In this document: positions 10,752-24,420 of the stretch, in pieces
Position numbering within the stretch: position 1 is the first letter of the stretch
Layout: the number at the start of each line of letters is the position of its first letter
Assembly (NCBI RefSeq): GCF_012516495.1
Contig: NZ_CP051214.1
Location: 620,001 to 684,000, forward strand
Direction of reading: 5' to 3'
Source: Mycoplasma sp. 1654_15
GTDB lineage: Bacteria > Bacillota_I > Bacilli_A > Mycoplasmatales > Metamycoplasmataceae
Length of the DNA stretch: 64,000 bases
Made by a program: the position numbers and the translations under genes
The notes under the pieces: generated by a model
Told to the model about the DNA's origin: nothing
The model's input: only the letters and a program-made list of their open reading frames with translations
Databases searched by the model: none

Positions 10752-10798
10752 TAAAAAAATATTAAAAGAGCTTCTAAACAAAAAGTTCTTTTAATATC
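10752..10798 (-). terminator. Terminator of the ATP synthase operon
   Basis: On the minus strand ATATTAAAAGA pairs with TCTTTTAATAT around an A/T loop and is followed by TTTTTT. It lies immediately after the atpC stop. Confidence 0.9.
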
Positions 10799-10806
10799 TA
10801 TAAATT

Positions 10807-11115
10807 TTATGATTTAGGTGTTGATTTTAAATCAGAATAACGGAATTTTGTGTTGACTTCTGTTATTTTATCTGTAAAAATAGTAGTGTTATCAAGTTCA
10901 ACATAAACTATTCCATTATAAATATCAAAAACTTTTTGATCAGCTGATTTGTCTGAGCCAACAAATAATTTATCTGCAACTAATGAAGCAACAAATGGTG
11001 TTTGTCCGTGTTGACAACCTTTATATCCTTCTGTTGTTCTTAATGTCACTAAATCTGTATCAGTTTCTAAAAAAATTCCTGAAGGTGTGATTATTTTTAA
11101 ATGAGTTTGCTTCAT
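10807..11115 (-). CDS. atpC: ATP synthase epsilon subunit, short form
   Basis: 102 residues. It carries the N-terminal beta-sandwich of epsilon (LKIITPSGIFLETDTDLVTLRT... with a modified TxxGxxGxxxxHxP motif: TTEGYKGCQHGQTPFVA). The usual C-terminal pair of helices is absent (typical length 130-140), so the helix-mediated inhibition of ATPase known in other bacteria is unlikely. It is the last gene of the operon, 2 bases after atpD, and part of the F1 central stalk. Confidence 0.9.
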   Translation of the reverse strand: MKQTHLKIITPSGIFLETDTDLVTLRTTEGYKGCQHGQTPFVASLVADKLFVGSDKSADQKVFDIYNGIVYVELDNTTIFTDKITEVNTKFRYSDLKSTPKS

Positions 11116-11117
11116 TT

Positions 11118-13387
<2,270 letters not shown>

Positions 13388-13388
13388 T

Positions 13389-14915
13389 TTAATTTGCTGA
13401 TTTAGCTACAAATCTTTCGATGAAGCCTTTAAAGGAATCAATTAGTGAATCGTAGCTTTTATTATCAATAGATTTATTATCTAAAAAATACTGTTTTTGC
13501 TTCAAAATGAAGACATCTTTGTTTAAAAAGTCAAAAAACTCAGTACGGAATTGAAGTATTTCTTCAACCTTAACAGAATCTAATAATTTTTCTTTAATAA
13601 CAAGTAAAATCATTACTTGATTAAACTGAGCAAGGTGCTCATATTGGTTTTGCTTTAATAGTTCATAAATTTTAGTTCCGCGATCTAGAAGTTTTTGTGA
13701 TGCTTCACCTAAGTCAGAACCAAATTGTGCAAAAGCTTTAATTTCGTTATATTGAGCTAATTGTAATTTAAGTGAACTAGATGCTTGTTTCATTCCTTTA
13801 GTTTGTGCTGCTGAACCTACACGGGATACAGAAAATCCAACGTCTATTGCTGGTTTTTGTCCTGAATTAAACAATGAATCACGCATAAAAATTTGTCCAT
13901 CAGTAATTGAAATAACATTAGTTGGAATATAAGCTGAAATATCTCCTGCTTGAGTTTCAACTATAGGCAATGCTGTAATAGAACCTCCACCAGATTCTTT
14001 GTTTAATTGTGAAGCTCTTTCTAATAAATATGAGTGTTGATAAAAAATATCTCCAGGAAAGGCTTCACGACCAGGTGGACGACGTAGTAATAAAGACAAT
14101 GTTCTATAAGCAATTGCGTGTTTTGTTAAATCATCATAAATTATTAAAACATCATTACCGTTATACATTCATTCTTCTGCGATAGAAACTCCAACGTAAG
14201 GAGCTATATACTGTAACGGCGCAAGTTCAGATGCTGAAGCTACAACAACGGTTGTATACTCCATAGCGCCTTCTTTTTTAAGTTTGTTTACTATTTGAGC
14301 AATTGTAGAGTTTTTTTGTCCTATAGCTACATAAACACAACGAATGTTTTTGTGCTTTTGATTCAAAATGGTATCTATAGCAATTGCGGTTTTTCCTGTT
14401 TGACGATCTCCGATAATTAATTCTCTTTGTCCTAAACCAATTGGTACTAAAGAATCTATAGCTAAAATACCTGTATTTAATGGACGATCAATGGCTTGAC
14501 GAGACATTATTGAAGGAGCTTCTGAAAAAATTTGTCTTCTTTTTGTGAAGGAAATTTCGCCATTACCATCAATTGGTTCACCTAAAGCATTAACTACTCT
14601 AGATAGCATTCCATCGCCAACTGGAGTTGAAATAGTTAAGTTAGTTCTTCTTACTTCATCACCTTCAGCAACCGCATTTTCATTACCCATGATAACTACA
14701 CCAACATAGTCTTCTTCTAAGTTTAGAGCGATTCCATAAGTGTTGTTTTTAAAAGCAACTAATTCACCTAATTTTACTTTGTCAATACCATAGACAATAG
14801 CAACTCCATCACCTACTGTAATGACTTTTCCTGTTTCTGAAATTACATTTTTCTTATTGTATGTTTCGATTTGGTGCTTTATTATAGCAGAAATATCACT
14901 GGCTTTTAATGGCAT
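13389..14915 (-). CDS. atpA: ATP synthase alpha subunit
   Basis: 508 residues; one TGA (Trp) interrupts it under the standard code. The Walker A-like GDRQTGKT lies near residue 170, followed by [14 protein letters not shown], the [21 protein letters not shown] block, and [10 protein letters not shown], which contains the arginine that completes the beta catalytic site. It is part of the F1 head. 16 bases separate it from atpH. Confidence 0.98.
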
Positions 14916-14931
14916 ATAAAAATCCTTTGTT

Positions 14932-15468
14932 TTATTTTAATATATCGCTTTTGATTTGGTTTAAAAGCGATGCTACACTATTTTCAAAAATATGATTGTC
15001 TATAACTATCTTAATTCCTGCTAATAAATTTTTATCTATTCGATGTTCTACAATTATATTTTTATTGAGTTTTTGAGCTAGTAAATTAACAATTTTATTT
15101 ATTTGGCTAGTGTGCATTGGGAAACCTGAATAAATTATTCCACGAGCTATTTTTGAAATTTCATCTGCATTTTTTGTAAATCTTTTAAAAATTTTTTCTC
15201 AGTAAAAAATGAGATTTTTGTCAATTAATATTTTTAAAAAATTTAAAACTGGTTCTGAAACTTTTTTAGTAAAAACACTATCAAGAATTTCATGTCTTTG
15301 TGTTTTTGAATTCATATGTGATTTTAAAAACGTGAATAATGATGGATTATGAATTAAAACATTTTCAATGTGAAAAAATTGTTCTTGAAATTCTCTTACT
15401 TTATCCATCTCTTGCGCTAATTCAAGCATAGAATCAGCATAAACTAAAATATTTGAATTGTTTTCCAT
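14932..15468 (-). CDS. atpH: ATP synthase delta subunit
   Basis: 178 residues, with one TGA as Trp. The N-terminal half ([22 protein letters not shown]...) and the conserved C-terminal [20 protein letters not shown] motif mark the OSCP/delta family, the peripheral-stalk cap on F1. Length is typical. Its place between atpF and atpA is canonical. Confidence 0.93.
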
Positions 15469-15477
15469 ATTTAAAAA

Positions 15478-16047
15478 TTATTTTTCAAATTCTTGTAATT
15501 CAATGTCTTTAAATAACTCATCAATTAATTCTTGTTCATCTTGATAAGTGATGTTTTTTTCTAAAATTTTTGATGCTAAAACTGTAGCTGTTGAAATAAT
15601 TTCTTTTTTGGTTTCTTGCTCTGCTTTTTGTTTTAATTGAAGAACATAGAATTTTCCTTCTTCAACTATTCTTTTTGATTCTGCTTTTGCATTATTTGTA
15701 TAAGTTGTTGCTATGTTAGCAGCTTGTATTTTTGCTTTGGCAATAATTTCTTGACGTGCTAATTTTGCTTCTAAAAGTTCTTTATTTTTTTCTTCTACAA
15801 GTTGTAAAGATTTTTCTTTGTTTTCTATTGTTGCATCAATGTTATCTTGTAAAAATTTTCTTCTTTTTTCTATATTTTTCTTCAAAGGTTTGTATAAAAA
15901 TTTAGAAAGAATTAAGAATAAAATTGCAAAAGACAAAACAGTTGCTAGCATTATTCAAGGATTAGGAAATAATCCTTTAAATAATTTATCAATATCTTGA
16001 CTTAGTTCACTTTTTGAAGCAAAGTTAGTTACATTTTGTAAAATCAT
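15478..16047 (-). CDS. atpF: ATP synthase b subunit
   Basis: 189 residues from ATG at 16047; a TGA (Trp) in the N-terminal part hides the true start under the standard code. One transmembrane helix (IMLATVLSFAILFLILSKFLY, about residues 32-52) is followed by a long charged coiled coil, the expected b-subunit stator arm. The extra N-terminal 30 residues lie before the helix, an arrangement found in several mycoplasmas. Confidence 0.93.
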
Positions 16048-16070
16048 AAGTTAAAAATTTAAAATAATAA

Positions 16071-16397
16071 TTAAGCAAAAACGAATTGTAATAAGATTGA
16101 AATAACTAGTGAATAAATAGCAGAAGTTTCAGAAATAGCAGCACCAATAATCATAAATTTAAAAACTGTTTTTTCACTTTCTGGATTTCTACCTACAGCT
16201 TCGATTGCCTTCGCTGCAGAAACCCCTTGACCAATTCCGGCACCAATTCCACCTATCATGGCTAAACCTGCACCTACACCTACTAATCCTCTACCAACTG
16301 ATTCAGTTAAAGCTGGTTGAGCTGCAGCAGTATTAGCTGCAGTGTCAGCAAATGTAGTGATTTTTTGTAATAAAGTGACAACGTGATCTGTATTCAT
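16071..16397 (-). CDS. atpE: ATP synthase c subunit
   Basis: 108 residues with two hydrophobic helices separated by the polar loop VGRNPESEK. The ion-binding carboxylate in helix 2 is Glu in GAAISETSAIY, which fits proton coupling. The N-terminal extension of about 30 residues is longer than the usual 75-85-residue c subunit. It forms the Fo rotor ring. Confidence 0.95.
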   Translation of the reverse strand: MNTDHVVTLLQKITTFADTAANTAAAQPALTESVGRGLVGVGAGLAMIGGIGAGIGQGVSAAKAIEAVGRNPESEKTVFKFMIIGAAISETSAIYSLVISILLQFVFA

Positions 16398-16487
16398 TAT
16401 AATAATTTTCCTTTATATTAATTTAAGTTTTTTGTTTAAAACTTAGAAAAATTTTATTACTTATTCTTTAAAATGAAAATAAAAGCT

Positions 16488-17237
16488 TTATGCATTTGCT
16501 TTTTTGAAAAAAAATCTTAAACCTTTTTTATCTTTTTTTGGCTTAATTTCTTCACTTATTTCTGTAGATCAATATGTTATTGTTAAAACTGTAAAAATAA
16601 ATGATTGAACTAATGAACCAAAAACATTAAAATAGAAAATAAATGGCGGATAGACTATAATCGCCGGTACATTTAAAACACCTAATGCATTATTTGGGAT
16701 TAAATGTCAAACGTAAGATAGTCCATAGTACATAACTAATAAAATTGCTGAACCACCAATAATATTTCCAAATAACCTAAAAGATAGAGAAATTAATGGA
16801 GCAGGAGCTGATAAAGCATTTAGAGGGTTAAAAATATATTTTTTAATATAACCTATTTTGTTGAAAATAAATCCAACTACAAAAATTCCTGTTCAAGAAA
16901 CCACACCAAGCGTTAGTGTGACTGATAAAGTCGATGCTACTGTTTCAAAACCAAAGACTGAAAGTAGGTTACCAAATGCTAAAAAAGTGAATAAGGTAAA
17001 AAAATATCTTTTCATCACATTTAGTTTTCCTTCTGATATGTCTTCTACTAAATTATCAACAAATAAGAAGTAATCTTCAGCAAATAAAACAATTGTTGGA
17101 GGTACTTTATCCACTTTGACTTTTTTAATTTGAAAATAAATTATCAACGAAAGAATAAAAACTAAAAAAATCATAATACACATTGTAAAAAGTTGTGGTT
17201 GATTTCAGTTGGATAAAAATTTACTACTGTCTAACAT
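16488..17237 (-). CDS. atpB: ATP synthase a subunit
   Basis: 249 residues from ATG at 17237, preceded by GGAG. Several TGA codons are Trp. It is a polytopic membrane protein. The conserved helix with the essential arginine is visible (SLSFRLFGNIIGG), as is the late helix VFGSLVQSFIFTVLTITYW. It forms the Fo stator half-channels. It overlaps the upstream gene by 14 bases. Confidence 0.95.
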
Positions 17238-17682
17238 TTTCTCTCCTTTCTTTTTTTATTTTTTTTCACTCACTTACGATAATAGAGATTGGAAAAAGAG
17301 AAATTCCTACTAAAAATGTAAACAAATTTATTGGTCCAGAAACTTTTTGTATAGGAGTTTTTATCATATTAGCTGGAAAATGAAGGTTAATTACTATTAG
17401 AATTGCTATAAAAATAATGTGAATTATTATTAATATATAAAATAAACTAATTGCAACAGCAACCTTTTTAAATTTTTTTTGAGATTTTTTGACTTTGATT
17501 AATATTTTATTTTCAAAAATTCAAGTAAAAAATATAGAAAATAAAACACTAATTAAAGAAAAAAATCAGCCCACTACTAAATGATAAGACCAAAAAATAC
17601 AAAAAGAAAATATTACTAAACCTATTAAAAAAAATATTAAATAAGTTTTTGTTACACTTTTGTAAAACTCATATTTTTTCAT
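17224..17682 (-). CDS. AtpI-position membrane protein of the ATP synthase operon
   Basis: 152 residues, with TGA as Trp. Four hydrophobic segments lie near residues 15-32, 34-52, 76-100 and 118-136, with a Lys-rich loop (IKVKKSQKKFKK). There is no strong sequence signature, but position and topology match AtpI, a proposed c-ring assembly factor or Mg/Ca channel. The last 14 bases overlap atpB, indicating translational coupling. The function is inferred from context. Confidence 0.65.
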
Positions 17683-17726
17683 CTTAAAACTCAATGAGCA
17701 ATATAATTTTATTCCTTTTGTAAAAA

Positions 17727-18917
17727 TTAGAAAATTTTTTTATTAAAGTCATTAATTTTTTTATCAATTTCATAATCAGCAAGTGAACTAATTTGCTCTG
17801 TTCCAAGTTCTTGATTTACCTTGTTAATTATTTTTTTTACCTTGTTATTTGTTTGTGATTTTTTAATTTTTGCTTCATTTTGTTGTATATTTGAAAAAGT
17901 AATTCCTATACCTCAAATATCATCAATGTTGCTTATTTGATCTAGAAAAGGAACAACTTTTGAGTAAATAAAATCAGGATTATCACTAAAATATTCTAAT
18001 TTATAATTATTTTTTATATTTTGTTGATTTTTTAGTTTGTAATAAAGTTGAATTTTATTTGTGTACAAATATTTATCTTGTAATTTTCTGCAAAGATCAA
18101 ATATAAAGCTTTTTATTAGAACATAAATTATTTTTGTGTTCAAAATCTCTTCTTTTTTGAAGCTTTTAAAGTGAGAAATGGATTTAACTTGATGACTTAG
18201 TTCTATATGATCATCTCCTTTTTGTAGTAGATTTTCAAAGAAATAAAATCTTCTAGTTCCTAAAATTTTCTTTAACTTTTCATCTTCAATATTAGTATTT
18301 ATTAAATCTGAGATGGTATTAATATTTTCTTGTTTTAATTGTGTTGATAATGCCTTACCTATACCAAACAAATCGGCAATATCTAGATGAAATAATGCTT
18401 CTTTTTTGTTCTTTTTATTAATTAATTTGAACGAAATTCCTTCTTTTTTTGCTAAATTAGTAGCCATTTTTGCTAAAAATTTGTTATAAGAAATCCCTAT
18501 AGTAATCGGTAGTTTTAAATGTTTTCAAATTTGATTTTTAATATCATTTAACATACTTTCTAAAGTATGAAAATAACGAAAATAACTTGTTAAATCTACG
18601 AAGCATTCATCAATGGAAAAAACCTCTATTTTTTTTGAGATATTCTTTCTAATAAAGGCAAAAAATTCTTTAGACAAAAAAGAATAATAAACGTGATCTG
18701 GCTCAATAGTTATTAAGTTTGGAATCTTTTTTTGTATACTAAAAATTTTATCAGTTGTTTTAATTCCAAGTTTTTTTGCTTGTTTTGACAATGACACTGC
18801 AATAGCATTTGCTTCTTTTCTAGCTATTGCTATGGGTTTATCTACTAAACTAGGTACTAATTTTTCTTCAGCAGAAACAAAAAAATTATTTATATCAATA
18901 TGAGCTATTATTTTCAT
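17727..18917 (-). CDS. Y-family DNA polymerase (DinB/UmuC type)
   Basis: 396 residues with two TGA as Trp. The palm motifs are HIDINNFFVSAEE at the N-terminus and SIDECFVDL near residue 100, which hold the catalytic carboxylates. KLPITIGISYNKFLAKMATNLAKK and a helix-hairpin-helix-like FGIGKALSTQL follow, then a little-finger region. It performs translesion synthesis. The family is clear; assignment to DinB rather than UmuC/UvrX is uncertain. It is co-directional with acp and 44 bases upstream of the ATP synthase genes. Confidence 0.88.
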
Positions 18918-18960
18918 TGTTATTATTTTAAAATATATAAAAAAATAGACAAATAATTGT

Positions 18961-19179
18961 CTATTTTTGTAATTTTGATTCTATTAAATCTACTACATCT
19001 TTTACTGTTTTGACTTTTAGTAATTCTTCGTCAGTTATTTCGATTTTATATTTTTCCTCAACGTCTGTAATTAACTCTACAAAATCTAAAGAATCAATAC
19101 CAATTGAATAAATATCATCATCATCTTTAAAACTTTTATTAGTAAATGATCTTAATTTATCATAAATTAATTTTTTCAT
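18961..19179 (-). CDS. acpP: Acyl carrier protein
   Basis: 72 residues, acidic, with the phosphopantetheine site GIDSLDFVEL (Ser30) and the helix DVVDLIESKL at the end. Mollicutes have lost most fatty-acid synthesis, so the protein probably serves phospholipid acylation or other acyl-transfer reactions. It starts 7 bases after the preceding gene's stop. Confidence 0.95.
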   Translation of the reverse strand: MKKLIYDKLRSFTNKSFKDDDDIYSIGIDSLDFVELITDVEEKYKIEITDEELLKVKTVKDVVDLIESKLQK

Positions 19180-19186
19180 ATGTTAA

Positions 19187-19618
19187 TTATATATTATCTT
19201 TTTTTAATTTAAAATGATAATTTTGTGAAACTTCTTCGTCTTGATGAAATCAAACAAATTCGATAAAAATTTCTTGATCTGTCTTGATTTTATAGTTAAA
19301 TTTGATATCTCCATAAGAAATTGTTATTTTGGAAATTATATCTTTAACAAATGCAGCTACTAACTTTTCGCCTATTTTAGCATGGCCATTTTCAATTTCA
19401 ATTAAATCATAGTAGTCACTTGCATAAATAATAGGAAATATATCTTTGGCTTCTAATTTAGAATTTGAAAATAAAGTATCATCATCTGATTTTATTTCAG
19501 TTTTTTGTTTGTTTTTGATAACAAAAAATGTTGTTAATGAAGCAATAATAGCTAAAGAAGTAATGACTCCGAGGCTTATGAACAATATTTTTTTATTTAG
19601 TTTTAGCTTTATCTTCAT
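19187..19618 (-). CDS. Small single-pass membrane protein, unknown
   Basis: About 143 residues from ATG at 19618; an in-frame ATG at 19636 is an alternative. A basic N-terminus (KIKLKLNKK) precedes one helix (ILFISLGVITSLAIIASLTTFFVI), then a soluble domain of about 100 residues ends in a TGA-encoded Trp region. Either start overlaps the end of the upstream gene by 26-44 bases. It lies between a conserved mollicute gene pair and acp, as in the MG284-MG287 region of M. genitalium; homology is not evident by eye. Confidence 0.65.
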
Positions 19619-20771
19619 TTTTAGAAAGTTCTTCATTTTCTTCTTTAATATAAAGACTTTTTAGTACTTCTAAACTCATTTCATTGGAAGAGATGTACTT
19701 AAAATTTTTATTTTCTAAAATAATAAATTGATCTTGATCTAAAAAAGAATCTTTGTAGGTTTGAATATCTAATTTTAAAAGTCCATTTGTTTTGTCTAGA
19801 AATTTATGCTTTATTTCTTGTCTATGAGCTAGAGAAATATCGGGATAATCTGCATTTAAAAATAAAGTTGAAATTGGATTTAAATAACCACTAAAATTAT
19901 ATGGGATTAAAAATCCTTGCTTTGATTCATTTTGAATTCCCTTAACTATTATTTTTTTATCCGAATCATAGTAAGTGTTATTTGCAATTACAATATCACC
20001 AATAATTTTTTTACCCAAGACATATTCAGCGTTTTTATCTTGTCTGAGTACAAAATGAAGATCTAAACTTTCGTTTTTATCAATAGGTAAATTAGTCAGT
20101 TTTTTAGGTAAAATTGACAAATCTCTATCTAGTGTATTTTCATCGTAGACATCGTTTTCGATTGCTACTTTATAAACAATTTTGTTGTGTTTTCCTACTT
20201 CTCATTTAACTGAAAAAAAATAAATGTTGTTATAAAACTGTTTTTCAAATTGAGAATCAAATACTTTGTTGTTTTTAACTGCAAAAGATGCAAAATTTAA
20301 TGTTTTAATTGATTTAAACACAATTCCTTGAGAATTGATAAAAAAGTCTTTTTTAAAAACAGGATTTTTGGAGAATTTTATTTGGCTTAAAATAGCTAAA
20401 TTTTCTTTATTTTCCTTCTTAATTTCTGAAACTATTGATAAAGCATTTAATTTTGAAAAATTAAATTTATCAAGAGCAACAAAAGGAAAAATACTTTCAG
20501 CAAAATTTTCTCCAAAAATCTTTAAATTATTCACAATTTCAGTATCTTTATTGTTAATTTGTAATTTAGAAATCAGATCAATGTTATTTCTTGAAAAATA
20601 AGTTACTTTTACAGAAAAAGAATCTAATTTTATATTACGATTTATTTCTATATATTGTCTATCATCTGCACCTGCAAAATTAGTAAATCTTGTGGTGTTT
20701 TCTAGATTTGAATATATATTAACAGATTGAATTTGTTCTTCAATCTGAACGCTATGATCTATACTAACCAT
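19593..20771 (-). CDS. Conserved hypothetical protein upstream of acp
   Basis: About 392 residues with one TGA Trp. No transmembrane helix or lipobox is visible. The protein is rich in Asn, Lys and Phe, with repeated beta-like stretches (KLDSFSVKVTYFSRNN, DLHFVLRQDKN). I recognise no motif. The start overlaps the previous gene's stop by 8 bases (ATGGTTAG), which suggests coupled translation. It may correspond to the MG285/MG286-type genes beside acp in M. genitalium, by position only. Confidence 0.65.
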
Positions 20772-21147
20772 ATAAAAAGTACAGAAATTGATCTATTGCT
20801 TGATGAACACGTTTGTTGTAAGTTGTTTTTGATCAGTAATTATCTTTTCAGTTTTTATCCGATTCTAAAAACTCTTTTTGCAGAATAATTACATGATGAG
20901 GGTCTAATAATTTTAAAATTCTTTCAATTGTTGATAATTCAGACATTTCTTTTTCTAAATTTGCTAATGCATTACCAATTTTTGATTGATTTTCAAGTTT
21001 TAACTTGTCATCAGCTTTTAAAAACTGATATTTTTTATGCATACAAAAGATTTTCTTCATTATTTCTTTTTTCTCTACAAAAGAAAGTTTTCTTATTCTG
21101 TCTATGGCTGCTCCTTTCACATAAAATTTTGTTAAAAAAGGCAGCAA
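20764..21147 (-). CDS. MG284/MPN403-like small conserved protein
   Basis: About 127 residues with TGA Trp codons near the end. It is basic and helical (RIRKLSFVEKKEIMKKIF, ATIERILKLLDPHHVIILQKEFL-like region), ending in KTTYNKRVHQAIDQFL, which resembles the terminal helix-turn-helix of sigma-like or phage ArpU-type regulators. The frame opens at TTG 21147. A strong AAAGGAG lies inside it, 6 bases before an ATA codon at about 21111, so the true start could be later and non-standard. Assignment to the MG284/MPN403 family rests on size and position before acp. Confidence 0.55.
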
Positions 21148-21235
21148 AACTTGGAAAAAAGAAAAAATTTAGGATTTTTAATGTAAAAGTTCCTATTTAT
21201 TATTCAATTTTCAGTCTTAAAATATAATTTGGGAT

Positions 21236-22498
21236 TTAGTCAATATTTTCATTTCAAACAAAAACATAGTCATACACTCTTACAGTATCTCCAGTTTTAA
21301 TGTTTTTGTTGATTAATTCTTCTCAAACTCCTAAATATTTTAGTTTATTATTAAATCTCAATAAATTATCATGAGAATTTAATGGAATTTTTAAAAATAT
21401 TTTTTTGATTTCATCACCAAAAATATTAAAGACATTTCCAGGTAAGATTTCGATTTCAAACGGAGGATTTAGTTTTATTTCTACTTCATTTTGTGTTTCA
21501 GTTTCATAAACGTTGTTTTTCGAATTTTCTACAATTTTTAATAATTCTTGTTTTAGTAAAGAAATATTATGTTTTTCAAGAGCAGAAATTTCAACAATTT
21601 TTAAATTAGGATAAACTCTTTTAAACTCTTGTAAATGCTTCTTAAATGAAGGTAAATCGTTTTTATTTGCTACTATTACTTGTTCAACTTCTTTTAATTT
21701 TTCATTAAATTTAAACAATTCATTATTAATAAGTTCAAAATCTAAAATTGGATCTTTATCTTCAGAACCAAAGTCTATAATATGGGCAATAGCTTTGCAT
21801 CTTTCAATGTGTTTTAAAAACACAAAACCAAGACCTTTTCCTAAAGAAGCACCCTGTATTAAACCGGGTAAATCTGCGACTACAAATGATTTATCAAAAT
21901 ATTTTACAAGTCCAAGTTGAGGTACTAATGTTGTAAATTCATAATCTGCTATTTTTGGTTTTGCGTTTGAAATTGCTTCTAAAACTGTTGATTTTCCAGC
22001 TGATGGTTTTCCTACAAAGCCTACATCTGCTAAAACTTTTAAATTTAAAGTTAAGTTAAAAGATTGTCCTAAATCCCCGTTTTCAGAAATTCTTGGAGCC
22101 TTATTTTTTGAAGATTTGAACTTAGTATTTCCACGTCCGCCTTTTCCTCCTTTTGCTACTAAATAAGGGATTTCTTCTATAACATCGCAAATTAATTTTT
22201 TATCATTATAAACTAAAGTACCTAAAGGAACTTTTACAAAAATATCTTGACCTTTAGCGCCATATCTATTTTTGCTTCTTCCGTTTTCACCGTCATTTCC
22301 TTTAATTATGTGTTCATTATGAAGCGTTAAAAGTGTATTTAAGCCTGAATCACCTACAAAATAGATAGAACCTCCATCTCCACCGTCTCCACCGTCGGGG
22401 CCACCTCTATCAACATGTGCTTCTCTTCTAAAGGAAATAACACCATCTCCGCCTTTTCCAGCGGTTATTTTAATTTTAACTTGATCTATAAATTTCAT
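21236..22498 (-). CDS. obg: GTPase Obg/CgtA
   Basis: 420 residues. The glycine-rich Obg fold (GKGGDGVISFRREAHVDRGGPDGGDGGDGG) is followed by the G domain: G1 GKPSAGKST near residue 165, G3 DLPGLIQGA, G4 NKND. A C-terminal OCT domain ends with LKYLGVWEELINKNIKTGDTV; the last TGA codons are Trp. It is an essential ribosome-assembly GTPase. It begins one base after the upstream kinase gene. Confidence 0.96.
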
Positions 22499-22499
22499 T

Positions 22500-23225
22500 T
22501 TATCTCTTTTTGTATTCTTCTAATTCTATAAATAATTCTTTTATTCTTCTTGCTAACGGAGCATCTTCATATATTTTAAATTCTTGTGCATTGACTCATA
22601 AAATCGCAAAATAGTTTACCAAAATTTTGTGTTGTATTAAATATTCATAAACATAATCATCATATTCTTCTAAAAATGCGTCTTCTAATTCAGGACTTAA
22701 CCTAGCAGATTCAATAAAGTAGGCTAGGTCGTAGTGTCTATCACCTTTTGAAGCAAATTCTCAGTCTACAAAGTAGATTTTGCCTTCAGAATCAAGGATA
22801 TTTTTCGGTCATAAATCATTATGTAATGGCGTTGTTTTTTTCATCTGAGCAAGAATTTTCATTATGTGCCTAAAATATTGATTTACTACTGGTAAACACA
22901 TCTTTTTTTGATTGATTTCTTTTATCAAGCTTTTAATTCTTGCTGCATGATTTGAATTAGGAAAATTTACTTTAGAAGTATGTAATTGCTTTAAATTTGA
23001 AGCAATTTTAATTACATTGTCTTTAGTTAAATCTAATGGTTGGCTGTTTATTCAGCTTCAAATAATATCTGTTTCGGTTTCTGATATTAATTTAGGTACA
23101 AAGTCAAATTTCTCTAAAACTTTATAGTCTAATTTATGATTAAAACCTGTAAATTTTTTCTTTTGAACAAATCTGCTTCCATCTCTAAAAGATGTATTTG
23201 TAAAACCATTTTTAATTGATTTCAT
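22500..23225 (-). CDS. LicA/choline-kinase-like phosphotransferase
   Basis: 241 residues, hidden under the standard code by several TGA Trp codons. The kinase catalytic loop HNDLWPKN (His135, Asp137, Asn142) and the metal-binding YFVDWEFA (Asp154) are intact, followed by GDRHYDLAYFIE, typical of the aminoglycoside-phosphotransferase/choline-kinase fold. The N-terminal lobe is short. In mollicutes such kinases may phosphorylate choline or a related alcohol for lipid or glycan decoration; the substrate is inference. It is divergent from recA and translated just before obg. Confidence 0.85.
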
Positions 23226-23374
23226 AGTTATAATTTTATTGAATTTTAATTAAACTAAAAATAAATATCTGACAATTTTAACTTATTATTAGTAAAATTA
23301 CTTCATTTTTTCCTAAATTTTTTTATTTTTTTCAATCTTGGCAAAAAAATTGCAAATATAAGTGAAAGGACAAT
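23226..23374. promoter_or_regulatory. Divergent promoter region between the kinase-obg array and recA
   Basis: 149 bases of A/T-rich sequence. On the plus side AGTGAAAGGACAATATG gives recA a good ribosome site. Several TTGNCA-like and TATA-like stretches are present but no unambiguous promoter. No SOS-type operator was recognised. Confidence 0.4.
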
Positions 23375-24361
23375 ATGAAAGACAACAAAGGATTAAAACA
23401 AGCTTTTTTAGAGATTGAAAAAAAATTTGGAAAAGAAGCCATTATGCTTTTGGGAGAAAAACCAGATACAGACACAGAAGTATTTTCAACAGGATCATTA
23501 GCAATTGATAATGCTTTGGGCATTGGTGGATTTCCTAAAGGTAGAATTATTGAAATTTTTGGACCTGAATCTTCTGGTAAAACTACCATTACTCTTCATG
23601 CTATTGCAGAAGTACAAAAAAATGGAGGAGTTGCTGCTTTTATCGATGCTGAGCATTCAATTGATCCACAGTATGCAAGAAATTTAGGAATCGATATTGA
23701 TAATCTTATTTTATCTCAACCTGATTCTGGTGAACAAGCTTTAGAAATTGTAGATACTTTAGTCAAAACAGGAGCAATCGATTTGATTGTTGTAGATTCA
23801 GTTGCTGCACTTGTGCCTCTAGCTGAATTAAATGGAGAAATGAAGGATCAAGTAGTTGGTGCGCAAGCTAGATTAATGTCAAAAGCACTTAGAAAAATCA
23901 CTGGTTCTCTTAATAAGAACGGAACAACTATTATTTTCATAAATCAAATTAGAGAAAAAGTTGGAGTGCTTTTTGGTAATCCTGAAACAACTCCTGGTGG
24001 AAGAGCGCTTAAGTTTTATTCATCAATCAGACTAGACGTAAGGAAAAATCAGCAAATTTCTACAGGATCAGACATTATTGGAAACATGGTCAAAATTAAA
24101 GTTGTTAAGAACAAATTAGCAATTCCTTTTAAAACAGCAAATGTAGAAATTGTTTTTGCACAAGGAATTTCTAAATTTGCAGAAATTGCTCAACTTGCAG
24201 AAGAATATGGAATTGTAAGCAAAAAAGGGGCTTGATACTCTTATAATGATCAAAATATTGCTCAAGGGAAAACTAACTTTAGATTACTTCTTGAAAACAA
24301 TAATTCATTATACGAAGAACTAAGAACACTTGTTAAAGAAAAATTGAAAAATTCTGAATAA
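23375..24361 (+). CDS. recA: Recombinase RecA
   Basis: 328 residues with one TGA as Trp near the C-terminus. Walker A GPESSGKT at 63-70, [20 protein letters not shown], Walker [11 protein letters not shown], the L1/L2 loops ([42 protein letters not shown]) are all present. The C-terminal acidic tail is short. It catalyses strand exchange in homologous recombination, relevant to the inverted hsdS genes at 32-34 kb. Confidence 0.98.
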
Positions 24362-24420
24362 AATCGATAAAAACAAAGAAAAATAAAGCATTAAATTTAA
24401 AATTTAGTAAAATTTAGTAA

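Noticed and set aside
23375-24361. Apparent premature TGA stops in recA, atpA, iolD and many others
   Set aside because: They fall at conserved tryptophan or tolerated positions and homology continues beyond them; code 4 explains all of them, so they are not frameshifts or pseudogenes.
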